Assembly (NCBI RefSeq): GCF_050433395.1
Contig: NZ_JBNPXH010000014.1
Span: 1-64,000, forward strand
DNA length: 64,000 nucleotides
Reading direction: 5' to 3'
Source of the DNA: Mobilitalea torta
GTDB lineage: Bacteria > Bacillota > Clostridia > Lachnospirales > Lachnospiraceae
The translations under genes and the position numbers were made by a program. A model generated the notes under the pieces. The model was not told the origin of the DNA and searched no databases. It worked only from the letters and a program-made list of their open reading frames with translations. How positions within the stretch are numbered: position 1 is the first letter of the stretch; every line of letters begins with the position of its first letter. This document shows, in pieces, positions 26,530 through 36,495 of this stretch.

Positions 26530-28302
26530 TCACTGTAATGATTTCATCCTGTAAAACTCACCCTGTAACTCCATAAGCTCTTCATAAGTGCCAAACTCCG
26601 CACAAACACCGTCCTTAAGGACACAGATCCTGTCCGCCTTACGGATCGTAGAGAGCCGGTGAGCTACAATAAAAGTGGTTCTTCCCTTGATGAGATTACT
26701 TAGGGCATCCAGAATCACCGCCTCCGAAACACTGTCCAGGGCGGAGGTTGCCTCATCAAAGAGGATCACCCTGGGATTTCGTATGATAGCCCGGGCAATG
26801 GCAATTCTCTGACGCTGCCCGCCGGACATCTTGTTCCCATGATCCCCGATGAGGGTGTTCAGCCCCTCCGGCAGACCTTCGATCACATCGCTCAGATTCG
26901 CCGCCTGAATGGCCTTCTCCAATTCTTCTTCCGTAACGGAGGGCAGGCCATAGGTTATATTATCCCTTACCGATCCGGAGAAGAGAATGGTTTCCTGGGG
27001 AACCACCGCAATGTGCCTGCGGTAACTGCGAAGATTGATTTCCTTCAAATTCCTGCCGTCCACCAGAAGCTCACCCTCGGAAGGCATGATAAAGCCGATT
27101 ACCAGATTTAAAATTGTGGATTTTCCGGCGCCTGATTCTCCTACCAAAGCTATCGTCTCTCCCGCCTTCACCTTCAGATTTAAACCCCTGAGCACATCCC
27201 GGGAGGAGTCATTATATTGAAATCTCAGATCCTTGAACTCATAATCTCCTTTAATATCCCCGATCTTCGGCTTATTATGATGTTCCTCCACATCATGGGC
27301 ATTTAATACTTCACCGATACTGGTGACGGATTCCATCCCCTTGGAAATGGTGGGAAGCAGCGTCAGGAGACCCGATACCTGCGTAACAATGGTGGTAAAA
27401 TAGCTTTGATAGAGTATGATGTCCCCTGCCAGCAGCTTGTTTCTCAGCACCAGCATACCGGTGAAGACCAGACACCCTATTTGAAAGATCTGAAAGATCG
27501 CCCAGCTGACAGAACCAAAATTAGCCTGTATCATATCCAGCCGGTACCCCTCCTCCGCAACACTTCGGACCAGGGCCTCCATCTTCCTGACCTCCACATT
27601 CTCCAGGGCATGGGCCCTGGTCACCGGAACCATTTCCTCCATCTCCATGACTCTGGCTGAAGTTGCCTCCATCTCCTTGCGGAACCTGTGATTCTGCTTC
27701 CTGATACGGCTGCGGAAGGCTACAATGGTCAGCGCGGCTACGGGGATGGTCAGCAGAAAGAAGATAAACACGATCCGGTTGCTGACAGCGGTAATTCCAA
27801 GGGCCACCGTAATATTGATCAGAATATTGAGGAGATTTACAAAGAGCTGTGAGGAAAGGGTTTCCACTGCCTCCACATCCCGCATCACCTTGGATTGCAG
27901 CCGCCCTGACTCCATCTCCTTATGATAGGATATGGAGAGCTGCTGCAGCTTTCTCACCAGAGCGCTTCGCAGCCCCGCCTCCACCTGACGAATGGCACGG
28001 CTGCGGTAATGGACATGGAGATAGTTCATCGGGATATTTAAAATCACCAATGCCGCAATCACCGCCGCATTCAGGGTAATCACACGCAGGGTGTTGTCCG
28101 CCCGGACTGTAACACAGTTCACGATGTTAGCAATAACAATCGGCATTGCCCAGGCCGGGCTGTGCTTGACGGTATAAAAAAACGCGGACAATAGAAATCT
28201 ATGATAATTCCCACGGTACATGGAAAGTAAAATCTTTATATTATGATTTTTATGTTTCTCATAGCTTTCGATAAAAATATCTTCTGATGAAGTCTGTTTC
28301 AT
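26530..28302 (-). CDS. ABC transporter, fused permease and ATPase (exporter type)
   Basis: A 590-residue half-transporter. A six-segment type I exporter membrane domain fills residues 1-320. The ATPase domain has Walker A GESGAGKST near 388, the Q-loop PQETILFSG, the signature MSGGQRQR near 492, Walker B VILFDEAT and the H-loop AHRLST. GGAGGAG precedes the ATG at 28302. It sits between GH43 and GH105 genes in a pectin operon, where importers are expected. It would work as a homodimer; efflux of inhibitory sugars or a signal is a guess. Confidence 0.88.
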   Translation of the reverse strand: MKQTSSEDIFIESYEKHKNHNIKILLSMYRGNYHRFLLSAFFYTVKHSPAWAMPIVIANIVNCVTVRADNTLRVITLNAAVIAALVILNIPMNYLHVHYRSRAIRQVEAGLRSALVRKLQQLSISYHKEMESGRLQSKVMRDVEAVETLSSQLFVNLLNILINITVALGITAVSNRIVFIFFLLTIPVAALTIVAFRSRIRKQNHRFRKEMEATSARVMEMEEMVPVTRAHALENVEVRKMEALVRSVAEEGYRLDMIQANFGSVSWAIFQIFQIGCLVFTGMLVLRNKLLAGDIILYQSYFTTIVTQVSGLLTLLPTISKGMESVTSIGEVLNAHDVEEHHNKPKIGDIKGDYEFKDLRFQYNDSSRDVLRGLNLKVKAGETIALVGESGAGKSTILNLVIGFIMPSEGELLVDGRNLKEINLRSYRRHIAVVPQETILFSGSVRDNITYGLPSVTEEELEKAIQAANLSDVIEGLPEGLNTLIGDHGNKMSGGQRQRIAIARAIIRNPRVILFDEATSALDSVSEAVILDALSNLIKGRTTFIVAHRLSTIRKADRICVLKDGVCAEFGTYEELMELQGEFYRMKSLQ

Positions 28303-28356
28303 GGTACTCCTCCAAAACAAAGTCAGATGCGCTCATTTTTCTAAAAATAAGAGCTT

Positions 28357-30312
28357 TTATCCCGTTGTATTTTCCGTATAATGAAAGTACTCAAAGGGAA
28401 CCTCAAGAGCATCCCCGCCCCCATAGGCATACATCCCCACCATGGCCCCGGTAAATCGCTTTCCCATTTGTATTCCTTCATCACACAGGTAGTATACATT
28501 ATCCAATATGGTAAACAGCTTAAAATCAACACCATTATAACTGTAATAAAATTCACGGCGCAGATATTTTGTAATAATACGAAGATAGATTTCCTTCTTC
28601 CGGTCTCCTGTATCCTTCGGTAATCCGGCATGTTCCGCTATTTCTGCATGTTCCCTATCCAGATGTCCGACATGCTCCGCTGCCTTAATCTGCAAGCCGC
28701 CCTCCTGCAATGCAAATACCCCGTATTTCAGCCAGGTATTCTCATCATAGAAGCAAATCATCCCCGCATCCTGCCCGGGTTTTATGTCCTCCAGTCCAAA
28801 CCGGGTCTCCGCTGTAAAGCAGAAATGCTTCTGCCTTCGCAGCACAATATTGCGGGCGTCCGCCGATGCCAGGGTCGCCCGGCTCCCTCTGATCCAAAGC
28901 TTCCCTTCCTCCAGCCGGCAGCCGTCCTCCTCCGGCGGTCTTGGAAACATCCACTCGGTGTCCAAGGTTTCCGAATCAAATTCATCCCAATCACTGCTGT
29001 CCCACACACATTCCGGCAAGTCCGGCTTCACCTGCAAGGCGCTGGGGCCCTTCCCGTGATTCACCAGCGGCCAGCCATCCGCTGTCCAGGTAATCGGATC
29101 AAGGGCGGTTTCTCTTCCAAGAATACTGTAGCTCCCCTCCGCCATTCTTCCGCAGAGATACACCATATACCATTCGCCGTGCTGGGTCATAACAGGCTTG
29201 CCGTGACCGCAGCGCTGAATTCCCGCCTTAGGATCCTGCTGCCGCATAATGGGATTATAGGGACATGGTTCATAATTGCCATAGAGACTCCGGGATCTTG
29301 CCGCTGTAATTCTGTGTCCCGGCCCGGTACCGCCTTCCGCCAGGAACAGATAATAGTATCCGTCCTTCTTCAGCAAATGGGGTCCCTCCGGCGCTCTCTT
29401 CTGGTCTCCGTAATATAACAGCTTTGCTTCTGAAATCTGTCTCGTTGCCGAAGAATCCAATTCCAATATTCTTGCCCCGCGGTTTAAAAGCAGGTATCTT
29501 CTTCCGTCATCATCATTAAAAATCGAGGGATCGATCCCGTCCTCCTCTATAAAAGCCGGTTTGCTGTAAGGACCTTCCGGTCTGTCGGAGGATACCACAA
29601 TCTGCCTCCGGTATACCGTCCCGGTATCATTCAGACGATACGTGGCCGTAATATAGAATCTTCCTTCATAATAGGAAATGTCCGGCGCCCAATACCCCCT
29701 GCCGCCCTCCAGCCCGTCAAGACCGGCCCATTGGGGATTCGTAATGGCATGTCCGATGATTCTCCAGTGCATCAGATCCCTGGAATGGGAGATGGGAATA
29801 CAGGGAAAATAGATAAAGCTGGAGTTGACCATATAATAATCTTCCCCCACCCTCACAACGGAGGGATCCGGGAACATACCGGTCCGCACCGGATTGCGGT
29901 ACATTCCGCTTAAGGGAGCCCGGCACACCTCCTCATAATATTCCTCCAGCTCCCTGTGCCCCATAGTATGAGCGATATCAAAGGACGTAACCAGCCGGAC
30001 GTCCGGTGCCAACGGCGATATTCCAACCTTCTCGATAAGATACCTGGACAATTCAACATTTCCTGACATCGCGGCAAAATGCAGGATATTACGGTTCTGG
30101 TCCTCCGTTTCATTCATGCTTGCCCTGGAATATTCCACAATATATCTTACAAGCTCCAGATTACCGGTTCCTGCCGCCGCAAAGCTCATGGGAATCCCTT
30201 GTTCGTCCCTATCCTCAATACAGGCAGGATCCCGAAGCAGGATCTCCTTTACCAGCTCCAGATCCTGCCTTACGATTGCTTCCTTTAGATTTCTCAACGC
30301 ATCCTCTCCCAT
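28357..30312 (-). CDS. ankyrin-repeat / glycoside hydrolase family 43 fusion
   Basis: A 651-residue protein. Residues about 1-130 are ankyrin repeats (DEQGIPMSFAAAGTGNLELVRYIVE; DQNRNILHFAAMSGNVELSRYLIE). Residues about 137-430 are a GH43 five-bladed propeller with the three catalytic acids visible: FPDPSVVRV (Asp149), IDPSIFNDDDG and APEGPHLL. A C-terminal beta-sandwich (about 440-650) resembles the DUF1349-like domains that follow many GH43 enzymes. The expected activity is arabinofuranosidase or xylosidase/galactosidase on pectin side chains, in the cytoplasm. Ankyrin repeats on a bacterial GH43 are unusual. The DNA runs through the join with no frame change. Confidence 0.85.
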   Translation of the reverse strand: MGEDALRNLKEAIVRQDLELVKEILLRDPACIEDRDEQGIPMSFAAAGTGNLELVRYIVEYSRASMNETEDQNRNILHFAAMSGNVELSRYLIEKVGISPLAPDVRLVTSFDIAHTMGHRELEEYYEEVCRAPLSGMYRNPVRTGMFPDPSVVRVGEDYYMVNSSFIYFPCIPISHSRDLMHWRIIGHAITNPQWAGLDGLEGGRGYWAPDISYYEGRFYITATYRLNDTGTVYRRQIVVSSDRPEGPYSKPAFIEEDGIDPSIFNDDDGRRYLLLNRGARILELDSSATRQISEAKLLYYGDQKRAPEGPHLLKKDGYYYLFLAEGGTGPGHRITAARSRSLYGNYEPCPYNPIMRQQDPKAGIQRCGHGKPVMTQHGEWYMVYLCGRMAEGSYSILGRETALDPITWTADGWPLVNHGKGPSALQVKPDLPECVWDSSDWDEFDSETLDTEWMFPRPPEEDGCRLEEGKLWIRGSRATLASADARNIVLRRQKHFCFTAETRFGLEDIKPGQDAGMICFYDENTWLKYGVFALQEGGLQIKAAEHVGHLDREHAEIAEHAGLPKDTGDRKKEIYLRIITKYLRREFYYSYNGVDFKLFTILDNVYYLCDEGIQMGKRFTGAMVGMYAYGGGDALEVPFEYFHYTENTTG

Positions 30313-30345
30313 TTACCTAAGTATACTATATTTTTGCTTCTTATT

Positions 30346-31998
30346 CTACTGCCCCGGCCCCAAAGCCTTTAATTTAATATACTTGAAATCAGCATAACCA
30401 TGGCCCGGCAAAGTATCCAATGCAACGGAAAACAATCCGATCTTGGCTCCCACCCAGGTATGATCCGACGGAACAAAGAGATGTCCGGTCTCCTTAAAGG
30501 AAGCATCCTTCAGGCAATAGGAGCTCCGAATAACAAACCGGTCTTCTTCCTTATGAAGAAGCAGATGAAAGATTACCTCCTGCACATCAGAAGGCAGCTC
30601 TGCCGCCATAAGTATATTCTCTTCTCTCCTGTCCCCGCTTCCCATCGATTCTCCATAGACCAGGGACAGACCCTCCTTCTGTTTTCTCACGGCAAGCAGC
30701 ATATACTGACCGCCCATCACAGCACAGCCGGCCTGCTCTCCGTATCCCAGTCCCTGTATATCCAGCTTTATCTCCGCTTTAAAGGACGGACAGACAAACT
30801 TCTGCGTAACCACATTCGAGGATTTCCATAAGATCACCGGATCACTCCCCGAAGGATTAAGGCTGTATAATCTGAGACGGCCTTCTCTGGCAGTAAGGGA
30901 ATAGAAGCTCCGTTCATGATTGCCCAGCCATTGCCACTGCAGGCCCAGCTCCTTACCCCGGAAATCATCCGAGGCCTGCAAATACATTGGTTTCACCTTT
31001 GGAAGCCCTCCCGGTTTTCGGTATCTCAGGCAGGGTTCCCCACATACCGCTTCCTTCCGCTTTGCTTCCTGTTTTTCTCCGAGTGCCTCGGATACTGCGG
31101 CCTCCGGCTCCAACCGGCTCTCTTCCCGGGTCACCCCGATGACCGGCCAGCCCTCCGACCAGCGCACCGGCTGAAGATGCGTAATCCGGCCATAGAAGCC
31201 CCTGTCCTGAAAGTGGATAAACCATTCCTCTCCGCCCGGTGTATCTACCAGCCCGCCCTGGTGCGGCCCGTTAATCTCCGTGCTGCCCTGCTCCAGGACA
31301 ATCCTCTCCTCATAGGGTCCATAGATATGCTTTGAACGAAGCACGGTCTGCCAGCCCTGCTTCACCCCTCCCGCAGGCGCAAAGATATAATACCACCCGT
31401 CCCTCTTGTACACCTTGGGTCCCTCGATGGTAGGCTGGCTCTTCGTTCCGTCATATAGGAATTTATCTTCCCCAATTGCTCTGGACGCATCGGATGAAAT
31501 CGGGAATATTCCCAGAAAGCTCTTAAAACCGATGCGGCTTCTTGCATATCCATGGATGATATAGGCCTTGCCATCCTCATCCCAAAAAGGACAAGGATCA
31601 ATATACCCCTTCCCTTCTAACAGGAGCACCGGTGCACTCCAGGCTCCAAGGGGATCCTCCGCATGGATCATAAAGATCCCTTCATCCGGCATTCCGTAGC
31701 AGATCCAGAACCTCCCGTCATGGTACCGGATCGCAGGCGCCCAGATCCCCCTGGCATGATTAGGATTTTTATATTCATCATAGCCAATATTCCGGATAGC
31801 ATAGTTCTTCAATTCCCAATTTACCAGATCCTCGGATACCAGGATCGGCAATCCGGGCGTATAATTGAAGCTGGATGCCGTCATATAAAAATAATTCCCT
31901 ACCCTTATTACGTCGGGATCGGAATAATCGGCGTAAAGGATAGGGTTTTGGTAGGTCCCGTCACCCAGATCTGATTTCCATAATATCTCACTGTCCAT
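30346..31998 (-). CDS. glycoside hydrolase family 43
   Basis: A 550-residue enzyme. The N-terminal propeller shows YSDPDVIRVGNYFYM (base), YIDPCPFWDEDGKAY (pKa modulator) and TIEGPKVYKRDGWYY (acid). The C-terminal 200 residues form a beta-sandwich of the type found in GH43 subfamily 12-like arabinofuranosidases. No signal peptide. I start it at the ATG at 31998, because the ATG at 32010 overlaps the ribosome site GGAGGG. It probably removes arabinose or xylose side chains from rhamnogalacturonan fragments. It is the neighbour of the ankyrin-GH43 gene, 33 bases apart. Confidence 0.88.
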   Translation of the reverse strand: MDSEILWKSDLGDGTYQNPILYADYSDPDVIRVGNYFYMTASSFNYTPGLPILVSEDLVNWELKNYAIRNIGYDEYKNPNHARGIWAPAIRYHDGRFWICYGMPDEGIFMIHAEDPLGAWSAPVLLLEGKGYIDPCPFWDEDGKAYIIHGYARSRIGFKSFLGIFPISSDASRAIGEDKFLYDGTKSQPTIEGPKVYKRDGWYYIFAPAGGVKQGWQTVLRSKHIYGPYEERIVLEQGSTEINGPHQGGLVDTPGGEEWFIHFQDRGFYGRITHLQPVRWSEGWPVIGVTREESRLEPEAAVSEALGEKQEAKRKEAVCGEPCLRYRKPGGLPKVKPMYLQASDDFRGKELGLQWQWLGNHERSFYSLTAREGRLRLYSLNPSGSDPVILWKSSNVVTQKFVCPSFKAEIKLDIQGLGYGEQAGCAVMGGQYMLLAVRKQKEGLSLVYGESMGSGDRREENILMAAELPSDVQEVIFHLLLHKEEDRFVIRSSYCLKDASFKETGHLFVPSDHTWVGAKIGLFSVALDTLPGHGYADFKYIKLKALGPGQ

Positions 31999-32016
31999 GA
32001 TTCCCTCCATAATTCC

Positions 32017-32718
32017 CTAGAGCTTCTCGGGATACAGAAGCAAATCCTCATAGATTCCGCCCAACTCCTTCAGCTCCTTTGCAATCAGTTCTGCAAAAGC
32101 AACCGCTCCCTCATATCTAAGATGGGTATCATCCGTCAGCCCCTCCGGGTAATTCGGATATTCCCCCGGCTCCAGATGCATGAAATATCTTTTGCTGGCT
32201 TCCGGTCCCTGCCGCTCTATCAGCTCCCTGCTCCTGCCATAGAGATCGATGCAGGCAACCCCCAGCTCCCTGGCGGAGGCAAACATAGCCTCCGGGTAGT
32301 CTCCGTGGATTCTTTCCTTTAATTGATTATTTTCATCAAACCACCTTCTGCACAATGGGGTCAGGAAGACCGGATTCGCCTTGCGGTTTCTGGCTGCATT
32401 GACAAAGCACTCCAGGTTTGCCCTGTATTCACTCCAGGCCTCGGCATACCGGTTGGGATCCTCCGCCTTGCTGTCATTATGTCCGAATTGAATGAACAGA
32501 AAATCCCCCGCCGTCATCTCATTATAAATTGCCGCCAAACGGGTTTCTTCAATAAAGCTCTTCGTGCTTCTTCCATTCTCGGCATGATTTAAGATTGCCG
32601 CCTCCGGCTTGATAAACAACCGCATTCCCTGTCCAATCCCCGTCTGAGGATAGGTGGTAAAGTCATTCTGCTTTACCGTAGAATCTCCGGTCCAGTATAT
32701 TTTAACCGACATTTTCAT
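32017..32718 (-). CDS. rhamnogalacturonan acetylesterase (SGNH hydrolase)
   Basis: A 233-residue SGNH/GDSL esterase of the YesT/RhgT type that removes acetyl groups from rhamnogalacturonan. Block I is TGDSTVKQ (Ser near residue 12), Block III FGHNDSK, and Block V DDTHLRYEGA with the Asp-His pair. There is no signal peptide. The start could be 32718 or the second Met at 32712, which is better spaced from GGGAGAG. It lies 18 bases before the GH43 gene in the same operon. Confidence 0.9.
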   Translation of the reverse strand: MKMSVKIYWTGDSTVKQNDFTTYPQTGIGQGMRLFIKPEAAILNHAENGRSTKSFIEETRLAAIYNEMTAGDFLFIQFGHNDSKAEDPNRYAEAWSEYRANLECFVNAARNRKANPVFLTPLCRRWFDENNQLKERIHGDYPEAMFASARELGVACIDLYGRSRELIERQGPEASKRYFMHLEPGEYPNYPEGLTDDTHLRYEGAVAFAELIAKELKELGGIYEDLLLYPEKL

Positions 32719-32771
32719 TCTCTCCCGTCATTTCTTCACCATTCCTTTTCTCTGTCATTCTTTGCCCTCTA

Positions 32772-33608
32772 TTATTCCTTCACGGCGCCCACATTCACAC
32801 CCTGTATAAAGTATTGCTGGCAGAAGGGGTACAAAATCATGAAGGGAATAATCGCAACCATGGTGGCCGCATTCTTCACCGTATTATCCGTGGCGCCGCC
32901 CAGGGACTGGGGCAGATCGCTTCCCATAATAATGCTGCGCAGCTTCATCTGGAAATTATACAGATCCGAATTCGTGATATATAATTTGAAATTAGTATAA
33001 TCATTCCAATAGCTTACGGCAAACATCAGCCCAATGGCCGCCAGAGCCGCCTTCGACAGCGGAAGCACAATCCGGCAGAAAATGCCGAAGGGGGAGCACC
33101 CATCGATGGAGGCCGCCTCAAACAGGCTCTTCGGTATGCCGTCAAAGAAATTCCGCATTAAGACCAGATTGAACACATTCAGACCCGGCAGCAAGATAAC
33201 AGACCAGAGGGTATTGGTCAGGTTCAGATCATTCACCACCAGATAGGTAGGAATCATACCGCCGTTGAAGATCATGGTGAACAGCAGCATAGCTGACAAT
33301 ACGGAACGCCCGGGCATCTCCTTCTGGATCAATACATAGGCTCCCAAAGTAGATAACACAAGACCAACCACGGTGCCTCCCAGGGTAGTGACTGCGGAGA
33401 CCAGAAGGGGACGGTACAGGGTAGGATTAACAAAGACAGATTTATAACCGTCAATGCCAAATTTCTTCGGCCACAGCCTCATTCCATAGGCGGTTTTCAA
33501 ATCCAGGGAATCCACAAATACCTTCCACAGGGGTATGATCGTAAGCAAACATATTACTATAAAAAACAAAGTCAAGCATATATTAAACGGAGTTATTTTC
33601 TTTTTCAT
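32772..33608 (-). CDS. carbohydrate ABC permease, LplC/YtcP-type
   Basis: A 278-residue inner permease with about six membrane segments. The EAA loop (EAASIDGCSPFGIFCRIVLPLSKAAL) contacts the shared ATPase. It pairs with the 318-residue permease encoded 14 bases upstream and the binding protein before it. No ATPase gene is present in the operon, as usual for this family, which borrows a general MsmX-type ATPase. Confidence 0.9.
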   Translation of the reverse strand: MKKKITPFNICLTLFFIVICLLTIIPLWKVFVDSLDLKTAYGMRLWPKKFGIDGYKSVFVNPTLYRPLLVSAVTTLGGTVVGLVLSTLGAYVLIQKEMPGRSVLSAMLLFTMIFNGGMIPTYLVVNDLNLTNTLWSVILLPGLNVFNLVLMRNFFDGIPKSLFEAASIDGCSPFGIFCRIVLPLSKAALAAIGLMFAVSYWNDYTNFKLYITNSDLYNFQMKLRSIIMGSDLPQSLGGATDNTVKNAATMVAIIPFMILYPFCQQYFIQGVNVGAVKE

Positions 33609-33622
33609 AATGCCACTCTCCC

Positions 33623-34579
33623 TTACACAATTCCGCTGCCGCGTACTTTTTTACTGGCATGATTGCAGATCAGAACCAGAATACAGCCAACGATGGATTT
33701 TACAAGACCAACCGCCGTGGTGTATCCGTAATTTGGCAGCGCACCGCTGTTAAAGGTCTGATAATAGATATAGGTCTGAATTACATCCGATTGTCTGATT
33801 ACCGCATCATTCTGCAGTACGAATACAGACTCGAAGAGATTCATTACCTTTGCCAGGTTCAGAATCAGCACAACGATGATAGTATTCGCCAGGGAAGGCA
33901 TGGTAATAAAACGTACTTTCTGGAACCGGCCCGCACCGTCGATGGAGGCTGCCTCGTATAATTCCGGGCTGATGGAGGAAAGGGTCGCCATAAAGATAAT
34001 CGTTCCCCAGCCCGCATCCTTCCAGATGCTGATGAGATAATACACCGGAGTCCACCAGGTCTTACTGGCCAGAAAATAAATCTCCGAGCCTTTCTCCACA
34101 ATGCCCAGACTGGTCAGAATAGAATTCACCAAACCCGCCTGCGTAGGTGACATGATCAGGGCAAATACAGAAGCCGTTACCACCCAGGACATAAAGTGGG
34201 GCAGATAAACCACTGTCTGTGCCAGCTTTTTGAATCTCAAATTTATGACTTCATTTAATAATAAGGAGAGCAATACTGCTGTGAAGGTTTTAATCAGCAG
34301 ATTCGCCGTACTAAGCACCAGGGTGTTCCGAAATGCAAACCAGAAGGTCTTCATGGAAAACATTTTTTCAAAATTCTTCAGTCCGACAAATACCGGCTCC
34401 TTAATTCCCTTATAATCGTAAAAAGCATATCGTATCCCCAGAATCGGCGCATAATAAAATACCGCCGCAAAAATCAATACGGGTATAAACATTACATAAA
34501 ACCAACGATAAGTATAAATCCTCTGGCTCAGGGATTTTGTACTGCGAAGCCTCTCATTCCTTTTTTTACTCATTGCCAA
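33623..34579 (-). CDS. carbohydrate ABC permease, LplB-type
   Basis: A 318-residue permease with a charged N-terminus, about six membrane segments and the EAA motif (YEAASIDGAGRFQKVRFITMPSL). The start is either the TTG at 34579, 6 bases from GGAAGG, or the ATG at 34573. It forms the channel for pectic oligosaccharides together with the LplC-type partner. Confidence 0.9.
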   Translation of the reverse strand: MAMSKKRNERLRSTKSLSQRIYTYRWFYVMFIPVLIFAAVFYYAPILGIRYAFYDYKGIKEPVFVGLKNFEKMFSMKTFWFAFRNTLVLSTANLLIKTFTAVLLSLLLNEVINLRFKKLAQTVVYLPHFMSWVVTASVFALIMSPTQAGLVNSILTSLGIVEKGSEIYFLASKTWWTPVYYLISIWKDAGWGTIIFMATLSSISPELYEAASIDGAGRFQKVRFITMPSLANTIIVVLILNLAKVMNLFESVFVLQNDAVIRQSDVIQTYIYYQTFNSGALPNYGYTTAVGLVKSIVGCILVLICNHASKKVRGSGIV

Positions 34580-34655
34580 AGTCTACCTTCCTTCAAAAGA
34601 GAGCGGAGCTTTGCTCCGCCCTTTTATTAATTCCTGTTTCTGTTCCTTTGTTTTT

Positions 34656-36263
34656 TTAGTTGGCGTTTAATGCATCCACAATCATCTTGGACCACTCTGC
34701 TCCGCCCTCTGATTCAAATCTCTTCATCTCGTCCTCAATGGACATGCCGGATACTACGACATTCGCCACGATCTCATTCTTTAATGTGGTTAAATCACCG
34801 TTATACTGGCTCATGGCCTCATTGGAAGGAATCAGATCCACCAGCTTTGAATGGGTGTTAAACATTTCCTGGGATGCCTTTGCTTCCGCTGCAATCTTTT
34901 CCAGACCGGGATCATTTACCAGGGTTGAAATTGCCAGCATGGGATCAATATGGTTCTTGGTATACGGTGTGCCGGGCTTCTCAAGGCTCTCCAGCATATG
35001 GAATACACCTTCCTCATAGGTCTTATCCAGGATGGTCTCAGCCTTGGTTGACCAGTGGGAGCCTTCCGCACCATAGGTGAAGAGCTTCTGAACCTCTCCG
35101 CCGTCCAGCATGGTTTCAAAGAAGTATTTGAATACGCCTTCCGGATTCGTACATTTCGTTGTGATTGCCCAGGCGGGTGACTGTCTCTCAAGATAAGCGC
35201 CAACCTCTGCAATGGGCTGAAGTGCGATTAATTCGCCGTCCAGACCGTTAGTCTCCAAATTGGTCTTTAAATTGGTTGCCCAGGTTCCTGCCCAGTAGGT
35301 GAATACGCCGAATTTGTCCTCATAAAACTTATTACGGCAGTCACTGGTGGCATTGGTCAGGGATTCCTTATCGATATAGCCTTTTGCATAAGCATCCCGC
35401 AATCTCTCAAGAGCAGCTGCAAAATTATCCTGTGTGAAGCCATCCACCCATTTACCGGATGAATCCTTTACAAAGCCGGGAGTGGCATCCTGATAAAACT
35501 CAGGAAGGTAGTTGGTCCAAGGTGCCTCGGGCCCTACAATACCTGCGCTGGATACACCGTAGGTATCCCCGTTCACTCCATTGCCGTCAGGATCGCCGGT
35601 GGTGAAGGCTTCCAGCATGGCAATATACTCAGCGTAATTAGTAGGTGCCGGCATGCCCACATTATCAAGCCATTTTTTCTTAACATAGGTAACACATCCG
35701 TTACCGCGGGTAGGAGCGATGCCGTAAAGAGCACCGTCAACCTTCAGGCCTTCCACCAGATTCTCATCCTTCACCCTGCCGGAAGCCTTTAATTCAGAAT
35801 TCTCCCAGGCATCGGTCATATCCCAGAGAACTCCCTCGGCGGCATAACCTGCATAATATGTACTTCCTAATAAGATAACATCCGGCCAGTCACCGCTTGC
35901 CAGGGTCTGCCCGACAACATCATAGTATGCGGAATGGTCCGGCTGAATGATCTCAAGATCAATTCCGGTAAGCTCTTCCCATTTTGCTTCAAATGCATCT
36001 CTTGCATTCTGCTGTGTTACCAGAGTACCGTCAACCATGATCTTAATCTTCTCCGGCTTGGTAACCTCGGACTCTGCGGGTGCATCGGCAGTGGTATCAG
36101 CGGGTTTCTCTTCTTTCTTGCCCTCATCCGCTGCCTTGGTAGGAGCCGGATCCTTCGATGTGGCGGCCGGCTTCGAACCGCAGCCTGTCAGTGCAATGGA
36201 TAGTACCATTACAAGGGTAAGGATTAAAGCCCAGGTCTTACTCATGTTTCTCTTCATTTTCAT
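34656..36263 (-). CDS. extracellular solute-binding lipoprotein (LplA-type)
   Basis: A 535-residue family 1 sugar-binding protein. The lipoprotein signal ends in IALTGCGS, with the lipidated Cys near residue 28. An Ala/Pro/Lys/Glu-rich linker (about 30-70) tethers the mature domain to the membrane. It is the first gene of the operon and should bind rhamnogalacturonan-derived oligosaccharides, judging by the enzymes downstream. AAGGAGG precedes the start. The leader of more than 200 bases carries a hairpin and a LacI-type operator. Confidence 0.92.
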   Translation of the reverse strand: MKMKRNMSKTWALILTLVMVLSIALTGCGSKPAATSKDPAPTKAADEGKKEEKPADTTADAPAESEVTKPEKIKIMVDGTLVTQQNARDAFEAKWEELTGIDLEIIQPDHSAYYDVVGQTLASGDWPDVILLGSTYYAGYAAEGVLWDMTDAWENSELKASGRVKDENLVEGLKVDGALYGIAPTRGNGCVTYVKKKWLDNVGMPAPTNYAEYIAMLEAFTTGDPDGNGVNGDTYGVSSAGIVGPEAPWTNYLPEFYQDATPGFVKDSSGKWVDGFTQDNFAAALERLRDAYAKGYIDKESLTNATSDCRNKFYEDKFGVFTYWAGTWATNLKTNLETNGLDGELIALQPIAEVGAYLERQSPAWAITTKCTNPEGVFKYFFETMLDGGEVQKLFTYGAEGSHWSTKAETILDKTYEEGVFHMLESLEKPGTPYTKNHIDPMLAISTLVNDPGLEKIAAEAKASQEMFNTHSKLVDLIPSNEAMSQYNGDLTTLKNEIVANVVVSGMSIEDEMKRFESEGGAEWSKMIVDALNAN

Positions 36264-36310
36264 AAATCCTCCTTATACATGTATCTGTTTGTGCTATTTA
36301 CACTACCCCA

Positions 36311-36357
36311 GCGATGCCATATTCACGCTTCCCATATCGTAATCCTTATGGCATCGC
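36311..36357 (-). promoter_or_regulatory. hairpin in the leader of the rhamnogalacturonan operon
   Basis: GCGATGCCATA (36311-36321) and TATGGCATCGC (36347-36357) are perfect 11-bp arms with a 25-base loop, about 50 bases before the binding-protein start. No U-run follows in the direction of transcription, so it is not a plain terminator. It may stabilise the mRNA or bind a regulator. Confidence 0.5.
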
Positions 36358-36495
36358 ATTTATCAAATATGCACAACATCTTTAATGACAAATCGATATT
36401 AGCACTAAATATAGCCAAAACACAAGGTTCATTTCTTTGGATTTGAGTGCAATTCTTATTATTTCGGCCTTTTCAATCATCCAATTTTTACGTTG

